From Mannheimia granulomatis (GTDB lineage Bacteria; Pseudomonadota; Gammaproteobacteria; Enterobacterales; Pasteurellaceae), in the NCBI RefSeq assembly GCF_011455695.1, contig NZ_CP015030.1, forward strand, positions 744,001-808,000: a DNA stretch of 64,000 nt, in the 5' to 3' direction. Position numbers and translations under genes: made by a program. This document shows, piece after piece, positions 56,906-64,000 of the stretch. The notes beneath the pieces are model-generated. The model saw only the letters and a program-made list of their open reading frames with translations, had not been told where the DNA came from and did no database searches. Within the stretch, counting starts at the first letter, position 1, and each line of letters starts with the position of its first letter.

Positions 56906-58669
56906 ATGCAAGAACAAAAAAACAAAGAGAAAGATCTTTCTACGCTAAAAACTTTTAAAAGGTTATGGCCGACTATCAGCCCGTTTAAGGTAGGCTTGAT
57001 TGCAGGGGCAATTGCCTTAGTGCTTAATGCGTTGGTAGATTCCAGCTTAATTTATTTGCTAAAACCGCTATTAGATGAGGGGTTTGGTAAGGCAGATAAC
57101 AGCTTTTTAAAATTAATGGCTGTTTTAGTGATCGTTTTTATTTTAGTTCGAGGGGTAACCAATTATATTGCCAGCTATTGTTTAGCTTGGGTTTCAGGCA
57201 AGGTAGTGATGACCTTACGTCGTAAAATTTTCCAACATTTGATGTATATGCCAGTCAGCTATTTTGACAATAACCCGACTGGGCGTTTACTTTCCCGTGT
57301 TACTTATGATACCGAAATGGTGGCAACTTCCTCCTCCCATTCTTTAGTCACTATTGTGCGTGAAGGAGCTTATTTAATCTCTTTATTTGTGGTGATGATT
57401 TATACCAGTTGGCAGCTTTCGATAGTCTTATTTATTATGGCTCCGATTATCGGGATTTTGATCGGTTTTGTCTCTAAATATTTCCGCAAATTAAGCCGTA
57501 ATATTCAAAGCTCAATGGGAGAATTAACGGTTACAACCGAGCAAATGCTAAAAGGGCATAAAGAAGTATTGTCTTTTGGCGGGCATGAAGTCGAAAAGGA
57601 ACGCTTTGAGCGAGTAAGTAATGATATGCGTCGCAAAGGTATGAAAGTGGTTTCTGCCGATGGTATTTCTGACGGAGTGGTGCAATTAATTGCTTCTTTT
57701 GCCTTATCGGCGGTGCTTTATGTAGCCACTTTTCCTGAAGTCATGAGCGAAAATTTAACTGCGGGTTCTTTTACTGTGGTTTTTTCGTCAATGATGGCAA
57801 TGCTTCGTCCATTAAAATCACTCACTAATGTTAACTCACAATTCCAACGTGGTATGGCTGCGTGCCAAACCTTGTTTGAGTTTTTAGATTTAAAAACGGA
57901 AAAAGATCAAGGAACAACGGTAGTAGAGAGAGCTGAGGGTAATGTGGAATTCAGAAATGTGAGTTTTACTTATGAAGGCAAAGATGAAAAAGCGTTAAAT
58001 CAGATCTCTTTTACTATTCCAAAAGGAAAAACAGTTGCATTAGTAGGGCGTTCAGGCTCGGGTAAATCAACCATTGCTAAATTGTTGACCCGTTTTTATG
58101 ATATTGATAGTGGCGAAATTTTATTAGATGGCATTAATATTCAAGATTACAGATTAAAAAACTTGCGTGAACATTGTTCGGTAGTTTCCCAGCAAGTGCA
58201 TCTGTTTAACGATACTATCGCTAATAATATTGCCTATGCTGCGACTGATAAATATAGTCGTGAGCAAATTATCGCTGCAGCTAAAGCTGCCCATGCTATG
58301 GAATTTATTGAAAAATTAGACGATGGGCTAGACACCATTATTGGCGAAAATGGGGCAAGTTTATCCGGCGGTCAGCGTCAGCGTTTGGCGATTGCTCGAG
58401 CCTTATTACGTAATTCACCAGTGTTGATACTTGATGAAGCAACTTCCGCATTGGATACCGAGTCGGAGCGAGCAATTCAATTAGCATTGGAGACATTACA
58501 AAAAGATCGCACGGTATTGGTGATCGCTCACCGTTTATCTACTATTGAAAAAGCGGATGAAATTTTAGTTGTTGAGCAAGGCGATATTATTGAACGTGGT
58601 AATCATGCGGACTTGCTGGCATTTGGTGGGGCGTATAAACAACTGTATAGCTTGCAGTTTGGTGCTTAA
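56906..58669 (+). CDS. msbA: Lipid A export ATP-binding/permease protein MsbA
   Basis: MsbA flips core-lipid A across the inner membrane. The 587-aa half-transporter has six helices (about 25-320), with [20 protein letters not shown] (about 115-134), then the ATPase: Walker [10 protein letters not shown] (about 381-389), [16 protein letters not shown] (about 485-500), Walker [13 protein letters not shown]. It is flanked by uptake-signal pairs on both sides, and is not followed by lpxK, its common neighbour. Confidence 0.96.
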   Translation: MQEQKNKEKDLSTLKTFKRLWPTISPFKVGLIAGAIALVLNALVDSSLIYLLKPLLDEGFGKADNSFLKLMAVLVIVFILVRGVTNYIASYCLAWVSGKVVMTLRRKIFQHLMYMPVSYFDNNPTGRLLSRVTYDTEMVATSSSHSLVTIVREGAYLISLFVVMIYTSWQLSIVLFIMAPIIGILIGFVSKYFRKLSRNIQSSMGELTVTTEQMLKGHKEVLSFGGHEVEKERFERVSNDMRRKGMKVVSADGISDGVVQLIASFALSAVLYVATFPEVMSENLTAGSFTVVFSSMMAMLRPLKSLTNVNSQFQRGMAACQTLFEFLDLKTEKDQGTTVVERAEGNVEFRNVSFTYEGKDEKALNQISFTIPKGKTVALVGRSGSGKSTIAKLLTRFYDIDSGEILLDGINIQDYRLKNLREHCSVVSQQVHLFNDTIANNIAYAATDKYSREQIIAAAKAAHAMEFIEKLDDGLDTIIGENGASLSGGQRQRLAIARALLRNSPVLILDEATSALDTESERAIQLALETLQKDRTVLVIAHRLSTIEKADEILVVEQGDIIERGNHADLLAFGGAYKQLYSLQFGA

Positions 58670-58682
58670 TTAATTTAATATC

Positions 58683-58740
58683 GCAAGCGGTTATTTTTAT
58701 CTGAAAAATTGCAAAATCTATTGAAAATAAGACCGCTTGT
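58683..58740 (+). terminator. Inverted uptake-signal pair after msbA
   Basis: GCAAGCGGTTATTTTTAT (58683-58700; first base varies from the core) against ACCGCTTGT (58732-58740), with TTGCAAAA at the tip. It ends 21 bp before lolB. Confidence 0.75.
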
Positions 58741-58761
58741 TGCTTTATATTTGAGAATACT

Positions 58762-59394
58762 ATGAAAAAAATCACAAAATTATTATCGCTAAGTGCAATG
58801 CTGGTGTTAACTGCTTGTAATTCGGTTTTAGATGCGCCGACAGAAGTGCAAACGCCAACGGTACAAATTGCTCATGATGATCCAAAATGGCAGCAGCATT
58901 TAGCTCAGTTAGCTAAAATTCAAAGCTATAAAGCAAGTGGGCAATTTGGCTATATTTCTCCGGAAGAGCGTTTTTCTTCTCACTTTAAGTGGCAATATGA
59001 TAATCCTATCCATTTTGGCTTAGAACTTTCCTCAAATCTCTCAAGTAAATCTATGAAATTACAGCGTACTAAACGTGGTTTAACAGTGTCTGATAGTGAA
59101 GGAAATTCGAGATCGGATCGTGACATCAATGCGTTAATGCAAGAGATTATTGGGGTGTCTTTCCCTATCGACCAGTTTGCCTATTGGGTAAAAGGACAGC
59201 CAGAAAAAGAGGGAAATTATGTAGTAAATGAAAAGCGTCAGCTTTCACAATTTAGCTATCCACTAAACGGTACAGTTTGGAAAGCAAGTTATGTGGAATA
59301 TCACGAAGACCGTGTACCGAATTTACCGAAGTTGATTGTGCTGGAAAACGGAACCCAAACTTTGAAAATCCGTATTGAGAAATGGACTTATTAA
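58762..59394 (+). CDS. lolB: Outer-membrane lipoprotein receptor LolB
   Basis: LolB receives lipoproteins from LolA and inserts them in the outer membrane. The 210-aa precursor has a lipoprotein signal with lipobox LTAC (Cys 19). The mature part has [20 protein letters not shown] (about 44-63), [20 protein letters not shown], and the C-terminal [10 protein letters not shown]. It is the first gene of lolB-ispE-prs, and its TAA overlaps the ispE ATG by one base. Confidence 0.94.
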   Translation: MKKITKLLSLSAMLVLTACNSVLDAPTEVQTPTVQIAHDDPKWQQHLAQLAKIQSYKASGQFGYISPEERFSSHFKWQYDNPIHFGLELSSNLSSKSMKLQRTKRGLTVSDSEGNSRSDRDINALMQEIIGVSFPIDQFAYWVKGQPEKEGNYVVNEKRQLSQFSYPLNGTVWKASYVEYHEDRVPNLPKLIVLENGTQTLKIRIEKWTY

Positions 59395-60248
59395 TGGATA
59401 AAATGATTTTACCGAGTCCGGCAAAATTAAATTTGTTTTTATATATTACCGGCAAGCGTTTAGATGGTTATCATGAATTGCAAACCCTATTCCAATTTTT
59501 GGATTTTGGGGATGAAATCGACATTGAAATCACAGACAATCCTGAAATTGAATTAACGAATCAAGTACAGGGTGTTGCAGTGGAAGATAATCTGATTTAT
59601 CGAGCTGCAAAACTTTTGCAAAAAACAACCGCTTGTAGCAAAGGGGCAAGAATCGGTATCCGTAAAAATTTGCCTATGGGCGGTGGTGTCGGTGGCGGCT
59701 CTTCCAATGCGGCAACTGTGTTAGTCGGGCTTAATCATTTATGGCAAACAGGGCTTTCGCTTGAGCAGCTTGCGGAATTAGGGCTTTCATTAGGGGCTGA
59801 TGTGCCTATATTTGTTAGAGGAGTTGCATCCTTTGCGGAAGGTGTTGGGGAGATCTTAACGCCTTGTTCTCCTGAAGAAAAATGGTATGTAGTGCTTAAG
59901 CCTGAAGTCTCTATTTCTACCGCTGTTGTTTTTAATGATCCTAATTTACCCAGAAATACTGAAAAACGCACATTGGTCGAATTACTCTCTTCAACTTGGG
60001 CAAACGATTGCGAAAAAGTTGTGCGTAATCAATATTCAGAGGTTGAAGATCTTATGCAAGAATTGTTACAATATGCACAGTTCAGGCTAACAGGCACAGG
60101 AGCTTGTATTTTTGCCGAATTTAGCTCTAAAGCCGAAGCAGAGCAGGTTTTTGCACATAAACCTCAACATATATTCGGGTTTGTTGCAAAAGGGCAAAAT
60201 ATTTCGCCATTACATCAAAAATTATATTCCAAATCTAACCATCATTAA
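59394..60248 (+). CDS. ispE: 4-diphosphocytidyl-2-C-methyl-D-erythritol kinase
   Basis: IspE phosphorylates CDP-ME in the MEP isoprenoid pathway. The 284-aa GHMP kinase begins [20 protein letters not shown]; the ATP loop is [17 protein letters not shown] (about 95-111), and [17 protein letters not shown] (about 138-154) and [12 protein letters not shown] (about 238-249) complete the family signature. The start overlaps the lolB stop (TAATG). A second in-frame ATG lies three codons later. An uptake-signal core (59628-59636, minus) sits inside the gene around TTACSKGA. Confidence 0.95.
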   Translation: MDKMILPSPAKLNLFLYITGKRLDGYHELQTLFQFLDFGDEIDIEITDNPEIELTNQVQGVAVEDNLIYRAAKLLQKTTACSKGARIGIRKNLPMGGGVGGGSSNAATVLVGLNHLWQTGLSLEQLAELGLSLGADVPIFVRGVASFAEGVGEILTPCSPEEKWYVVLKPEVSISTAVVFNDPNLPRNTEKRTLVELLSSTWANDCEKVVRNQYSEVEDLMQELLQYAQFRLTGTGACIFAEFSSKAEAEQVFAHKPQHIFGFVAKGQNISPLHQKLYSKSNHH

Positions 60249-60263
60249 TCGAAGGATCAATTC

Positions 60264-61214
60264 ATGTCAGATATTAAACTGTTTGCGGGAAACGCCACTC
60301 CGGAACTTGCTAATCGTATTGCAAAACATCTTTATACTTCTTTAGGAAATGCAATCGTTGGTCGTTTTAGTGATGGTGAAATTCAAGTGCAAATTAACGA
60401 AAATGTGCGTGGGGGCGACATTTTCATTGTGCAATCAACTTGTGCACCGACTAATGATAATTTAATGGAATTGATTGTTATGGTTGATGCCTTACGCCGT
60501 GCTTCAGCCGGTCGTATTACTGCGGTTATTCCTTATTTTGGCTATGCCCGTCAAGATCGTCGTGTGCGTTCAGCCCGTGTGCCGATTACAGCTAAGGTGA
60601 TTGCGGATTTTCTATCAAGCGTAGGTGTTGATAGAGTCTTGACCTGTGACTTACATGCTGAGCAAATCCAAGGCTTCTTTGATGTTCCTGTTGATAACGT
60701 TTTTGGTTCACCTGTACTGATTGATGATATTTTGAAGAAGTCAGACTTAGTCAATCCTATCGTTGTTTCACCGGATATTGGCGGGGTAGTGCGTGCTCGT
60801 GCAGTGGCGAAATTATTAAATGATACTGATATGGCAATTATTGATAAACGTCGTCCAAAAGCAAATGTTTCCCAAGTAATGCATATCATCGGTGATGTGG
60901 CTGATCGTGATTGTATTTTAGTTGATGATATGATTGATACCGGTGGTACTTTAGTGAAAGCGGCTGAAGCATTAAAAGAGCGTGGTGCTCGACGTGTGTT
61001 TGCTTATGCAACTCATGCTGTTTTCTCTGGCACAGCAGCTCAAAACTTAGCAAATCCTGCATTAGATGAAGTTGTGGTAACAGATACTATTCCGTTATCA
61101 AATGAGATTAAAGCATTGAATAAAGTTCGTGTTTTAACATTATCTGGAATGCTTGCTGAAGCTATTCGCCGTATTAGCAATGAAGAGTCAATTTCTGCTA
61201 TGTTTGACGCATAA
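60264..61214 (+). CDS. prs: Ribose-phosphate pyrophosphokinase
   Basis: Makes PRPP from ribose-5-phosphate and ATP, feeding nucleotide, tryptophan and histidine synthesis. The 316-aa protein has [20 protein letters not shown] (about 36-55), [19 protein letters not shown] (about 92-110), the divalent-ion motif [18 protein letters not shown] (about 128-145), and PRPP loop [19 protein letters not shown] (about 214-232). GAAGGATCAATTC precedes the ATG. The order lolB-ispE-prs is as in Haemophilus. Confidence 0.98.
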   Translation: MSDIKLFAGNATPELANRIAKHLYTSLGNAIVGRFSDGEIQVQINENVRGGDIFIVQSTCAPTNDNLMELIVMVDALRRASAGRITAVIPYFGYARQDRRVRSARVPITAKVIADFLSSVGVDRVLTCDLHAEQIQGFFDVPVDNVFGSPVLIDDILKKSDLVNPIVVSPDIGGVVRARAVAKLLNDTDMAIIDKRRPKANVSQVMHIIGDVADRDCILVDDMIDTGGTLVKAAEALKERGARRVFAYATHAVFSGTAAQNLANPALDEVVVTDTIPLSNEIKALNKVRVLTLSGMLAEAIRRISNEESISAMFDA

Positions 61215-61230
61215 ATGTATTTAATTAAGG

Positions 61231-61257
61231 AGCCCGGTCGAAAGATTGGGCTTTTTT
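61231..61257 (+). terminator. Terminator after prs
   Basis: AGCCCGGTC (61231-61239), GAAA tetraloop, GATTGGGCT (61244-61252) with two G-U pairs, then T6. Confidence 0.93.
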
Positions 61258-61290
61258 ATATGTTAAATCTTTAGGTAAATATTATATTTT

Positions 61291-62307
61291 ATGTATTCTT
61301 TAATTCGAAAAGTACTGTTTTCTCTTGATGCAGAAAATGCACATCAATTCTCAATTCAAGCTCTTTCTTTAATAGGGAAATTGCCTTTCTCTTTGCTACC
61401 TGTTCCTAATAATCCGACAGAAGTAATGGGGCTAAAATTTAAAAATCCAATCGGCTTGGCTGCCGGGGCGGATAAAAATGGCGAGGCAATTGATGGGTTT
61501 GGTAAATTGGGTTTTGGCTTTATTGAAGTGGGGACGGTTACGCCATTAGCGCAGGATGGAAATCCAAAACCGCGCCAATTCAGAGTTCTTGAAGCAGAAG
61601 GTATTATTAATCGTAATGGTTTTAATAATTATGGGGTAGATGTGCTTGTTGAAAATGTCAAGAAGTCAAGGTATGACGGTATTTTAGGCATTAATATCGG
61701 CAAAAATGCCGTTACACCTATCGAGAAAAGTTGGGATGACTATCAGATTTGTTTACGAAAAGTATATGAATATGCGGATTATATAACAGTGAATATATCG
61801 TCACCCAATACAAAAAATTTACGTAGTTTGCAATATGGTGAAGCATTAGATGAGTTACTGAAGAACTTGAAACATGAACAAGCTCAACTTTCGCAAAAAT
61901 TTACCAAATATAAACCGCTTGTATTAAAAATTGCCCCTGATCTGAATGATGAAGAGATTGATTCGGTCTCCGATAGTTTACTTCGTCACCAAATTGATGG
62001 GGTAATTGCCGGGAATACTACACTCTCTCGAGATACAATAGCAGGCCTGACACATGCCGAGCAGCAAGGTGGTTTAAGCGGTAAGCCCTTAAATGAATTA
62101 AGCACTCGATTGATTTCAAGACTGTCACAGGAATTGAAGGGGAAGGTACCTATTATCGGTAGTGGAGGGATTCACTCTGTTGAAAGTGGTCAGGAGAAAA
62201 TTGATGCAGGTGCGAGTTTATTGCAAGTCTATTCTGCAATGATTTATCAAGGACCATCTTTGATTCAAGCTCTTGCCAAAAATGTAAAGTTAATAAAAAC
62301 CTTATAA
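61291..62307 (+). CDS. pyrD: Dihydroorotate dehydrogenase (quinone), class 2
   Basis: Oxidises dihydroorotate to orotate with quinone in pyrimidine synthesis, at the inner membrane. The 338-aa protein has the class 2 N-terminal helix pair ([20 protein letters not shown]), [18 protein letters not shown] (about 49-66), VTVN-type stretch [16 protein letters not shown] (about 170-185; Ser is the class 2 catalytic base region), and [14 protein letters not shown] with [14 protein letters not shown] at the FMN site. A minus-oriented uptake core (61914-61922) lies within. Confidence 0.96.
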   Translation: MYSLIRKVLFSLDAENAHQFSIQALSLIGKLPFSLLPVPNNPTEVMGLKFKNPIGLAAGADKNGEAIDGFGKLGFGFIEVGTVTPLAQDGNPKPRQFRVLEAEGIINRNGFNNYGVDVLVENVKKSRYDGILGINIGKNAVTPIEKSWDDYQICLRKVYEYADYITVNISSPNTKNLRSLQYGEALDELLKNLKHEQAQLSQKFTKYKPLVLKIAPDLNDEEIDSVSDSLLRHQIDGVIAGNTTLSRDTIAGLTHAEQQGGLSGKPLNELSTRLISRLSQELKGKVPIIGSGGIHSVESGQEKIDAGASLLQVYSAMIYQGPSLIQALAKNVKLIKTL

Positions 62308-62712
62308 ATAGTGAGAAATACGCTACTTTAACTGAATTTAAGATAAGTTTTATTGTCTATTATTAGATAAAAACAGCATTTCTTGCTTTATTTTTAGCAA
62401 ATTAAGTGTCATTTGCTCTAATTTACCTTTTAGCAAAAATAGACAAATTTAGCTATTTTTGTTATCTTGCACTGCAAATTTATCTACAAAATTTAAACAA
62501 ATTTTATAAAACCAATAAAAAGTGTTTAAAAATCAAATAGATAATGTGTTTTTAGAAATGATTTTAAGATTTTCTCAAATACATTTGAAGCTGAAATAAT
62601 CGGTAAATAAAAAATTTTTTTGGCAGAAAATGGTCTAAAAATCATCAAACAAACAAAAATTGTTAATATTTTGTTATTTATTACCTCAATCATCAATATA
62701 AGGAAGAATACT
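62308..62712. other. AT-rich gap before aceE
   Basis: 405 bp with no gene I can support. It holds a CAAAAATAG/CTATTTTTG hairpin (62434-62442/62453-62461) and repeated TTTAGCAAA strings, then an A/T-rich stretch that probably includes the aceE promoter. No convincing PdhR, FNR or ArcA site was found by eye. No clear pyrD terminator is visible. Confidence 0.5.
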
Positions 62713-64000
62713 ATGTCAGAGAACTTGAAAAATGACGTAGATCCAATCGAAACTCAAGATTGGTTAGAATCACTTGATTCATTAATTCGTGAAGAAGGCG
62801 TAGAACGAGCGCAATTTATCGTTGAACAAGTTATCAGCCAAGCTCGAGCTGGCGGTGTTGCATTGCCAACAGGTGTTACAACTGATTATGTGAATACGAT
62901 TCCTGTTTCAGAACAGCCTGCCTACCCGGGTGATCATAAAATCGAACGTCGTATTCGTTCTGCCGTACGTTGGAACGCAATTGCAGCGGTTTTACGTAGT
63001 CAGAAAAAAGATCTTGACTTAGGTGGTCATATTTCAACATTCCAATCGGCTGCAACAATGTATGAAGTGTGTTTTAATCACTTCTTTAGAGCACCTACAG
63101 AAAAAGATGGCGGCGATTTAGTATTCTTCCAAGGTCACGCTGCCCCGGGTATGTATGGTCGTGCATTTTTAGAAGGACGTATTACAGCCGAACAAATGGA
63201 TAATTTCCGTCAAGAGGCTTTTGTTGATGGTCTTTCTTCTTATCCGCACCCTAAATTAATGCCTGAATTCTGGCAATTCTCAACAGTATCTATGGGTTTA
63301 GGTCCTGTTAATGCAATCTACCAAGCTCGCTTCTTAAAATATTTGGAGAACCGTGGTCTAAAAGATACTTCAGCTCAAAAAGTCTATGCATTCTTAGGCG
63401 ATGGTGAGATGGATGAAATTGAATCTAAAGGTGCATTATCATTTGCAGGACGTGAAAAATTAAATAACTTAATTTTCACCATCAGTTGTAACTTACAGCG
63501 TTTAGATGGTCCTGTAAACGGTAACGGTAAAATCGTTCAAGAATTAGAAGCATTATTTACCGGTGCAGGTTGGGAAGTAATTAAAGTCTTATGGGGTAGC
63601 TCATGGGATAAATTATTTGCCAAGGATACTACAGGTAAATTAAGCCAATTAATGATGGAAGTTGTTGATGGTGACTACTTAACCTTTAAGTCTAAAAATG
63701 GTGCTTATGTTCGTGAACACTTCTTCGGTCGTTATCCTGAAACAGCGGCATTAGTGGCTGATATGACAGATGATGAGATCTGGGCATTACGTCGTGGAGC
63801 TCATGATTCTGAGAAACTTTATGCGGCTTATGCTAAAGCACAAAAATCAGATAAACCAGTTGTGATCTTAGCACACCAAGTAAAAGGCTACCGTATTCCT
63901 GAGGCAGAAAGTAAAAATACCGCTCACCAATCGAAAAAAATGTCATTAGAAAGCTTAAAAGGCTTCCGTGACTACTTTGAATTACCATTAACAGATGAGC
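62713..64000 (+). CDS. aceE: Pyruvate dehydrogenase E1 component (3'-truncated by window end)
   Basis: AceE decarboxylates pyruvate with thiamine diphosphate and acetylates the E2 lipoyl domain. The homodimeric-type E1 starts with ATG 62713 (AAGGAAGAATACT upstream): MSENLKNDVDPIETQDWLES. The frame stays open for 429 codons; E. coli AceE is 887 aa. Visible are YPGDHKIERRIRSAVRWNA (about 75-93), FFQGHAAPGMYGRAFLEGR, and the ThDP motif AFLGDGEMDEIESKGALSFA with NGNGKIVQELEALF. aceF and lpd presumably follow outside. Confidence 0.97.
   Translation, partial: MSENLKNDVDPIETQDWLESLDSLIREEGVERAQFIVEQVISQARAGGVALPTGVTTDYVNTIPVSEQPAYPGDHKIERRIRSAVRWNAIAAVLRSQKKDLDLGGHISTFQSAATMYEVCFNHFFRAPTEKDGGDLVFFQGHAAPGMYGRAFLEGRITAEQMDNFRQEAFVDGLSSYPHPKLMPEFWQFSTVSMGLGPVNAIYQARFLKYLENRGLKDTSAQKVYAFLGDGEMDEIESKGALSFAGREKLNNLIFTISCNLQRLDGPVNGNGKIVQELEALFTGAGWEVIKVLWGSSWDKLFAKDTTGKLSQLMMEVVDGDYLTFKSKNGAYVREHFFGRYPETAALVADMTDDEIWALRRGAHDSEKLYAAYAKAQKSDKPVVILAHQVKGYRIPEAESKNTAHQSKKMSLESLKGFRDYFELPLTDE

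Noticed and set aside
62620..62640. TGGTCT near the aceE promoter as a PdhR operator
   Set aside because: Only one half-site; no palindromic partner at the right spacing.

Overview
The window is chromosomal DNA of a Pasteurellaceae bacterium. It is AT-rich and carries many copies of the DNA uptake signal ACAAGCGGT, often followed by an A/T tract and TTTGCAAA. That is the Actinobacillus pleuropneumoniae-type signal, not the Haemophilus-type AAGTGCGGT, so a Mannheimia, Actinobacillus or Bibersteinia relative is most likely; Mannheimia is my guess, from the tandem porins and the secreted sialidase. Gene neighbourhoods (seqA-menE-mscK-aroC, alaS-csrA-galU, ydfG-trpB-trpA, trpR-mtgA, lolB-ispE-prs, ssb/uvrA) are core Pasteurellaceae or gammaproteobacterial ones. 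I see no prophage, insertion sequence or CRISPR array.

Layout. 1-6.4 kb: minus-strand run seqA, menE, mscK, aroC (cut by the window edge). 6.5-9.8 kb: plus-strand ybfF, cmoA, purR, dedA. 9.85-14.7 kb: minus-strand tRNA-Val, apaH, an rnb (RNase II) split by an in-frame stop, fabI and fnr. 14.9-19.5 kb: uspA, alaS, csrA, galU. 19.6-23 kb: priC and two tandem OmpP2/OmpH-like porins. 23-26.7 kb: tRNA-Cys and tRNA-Gly (minus), rng, lysS. 26.7-31 kb: ygiD, metX (with MetJ boxes), sanA-like, purU, hns. 31.2-33.2 kb: a lysine riboswitch ahead of an NhaC-family transporter, then a candidate CRP-activated small RNA. 33.3-39.2 kb: ydfG-trpB-trpA behind a TrpR-like operator, a secreted sialidase and a DUF945 gene. 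39.3-46.6 kb: polA, lolA, trpR, mtgA, rimK-like, and a malic enzyme without the usual phosphotransacetylase-like domain. 46.7-50.9 kb: rplY with a structured leader, ssb and uvrA around an SOS box. 51-64 kb: a SulP transporter, a permease/ATPase ABC pair behind a second TrpR-like operator, yoaA, msbA, lolB-ispE-prs, pyrD, and the 5' two-thirds of aceE's N-terminal half (cut by the window end).

How the parts connect. TrpR (trpR at 43.1 kb) and two near-identical 18-bp operators, one at the trp synthase operon (33.26 kb) and one at the ABC transporter (52.93 kb), suggest a tryptophan regulon covering synthesis and uptake. Two perfect CRP palindromes (20.24 and 33.07 kb) lie at plausible activating distances from short transcription units that each carry TCCTCC; both may encode small RNAs. 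Lysine, methionine, SOS, FNR and L25 control can each be read from cis sites. Back-to-back uptake signals serve as the terminators of at least six genes.
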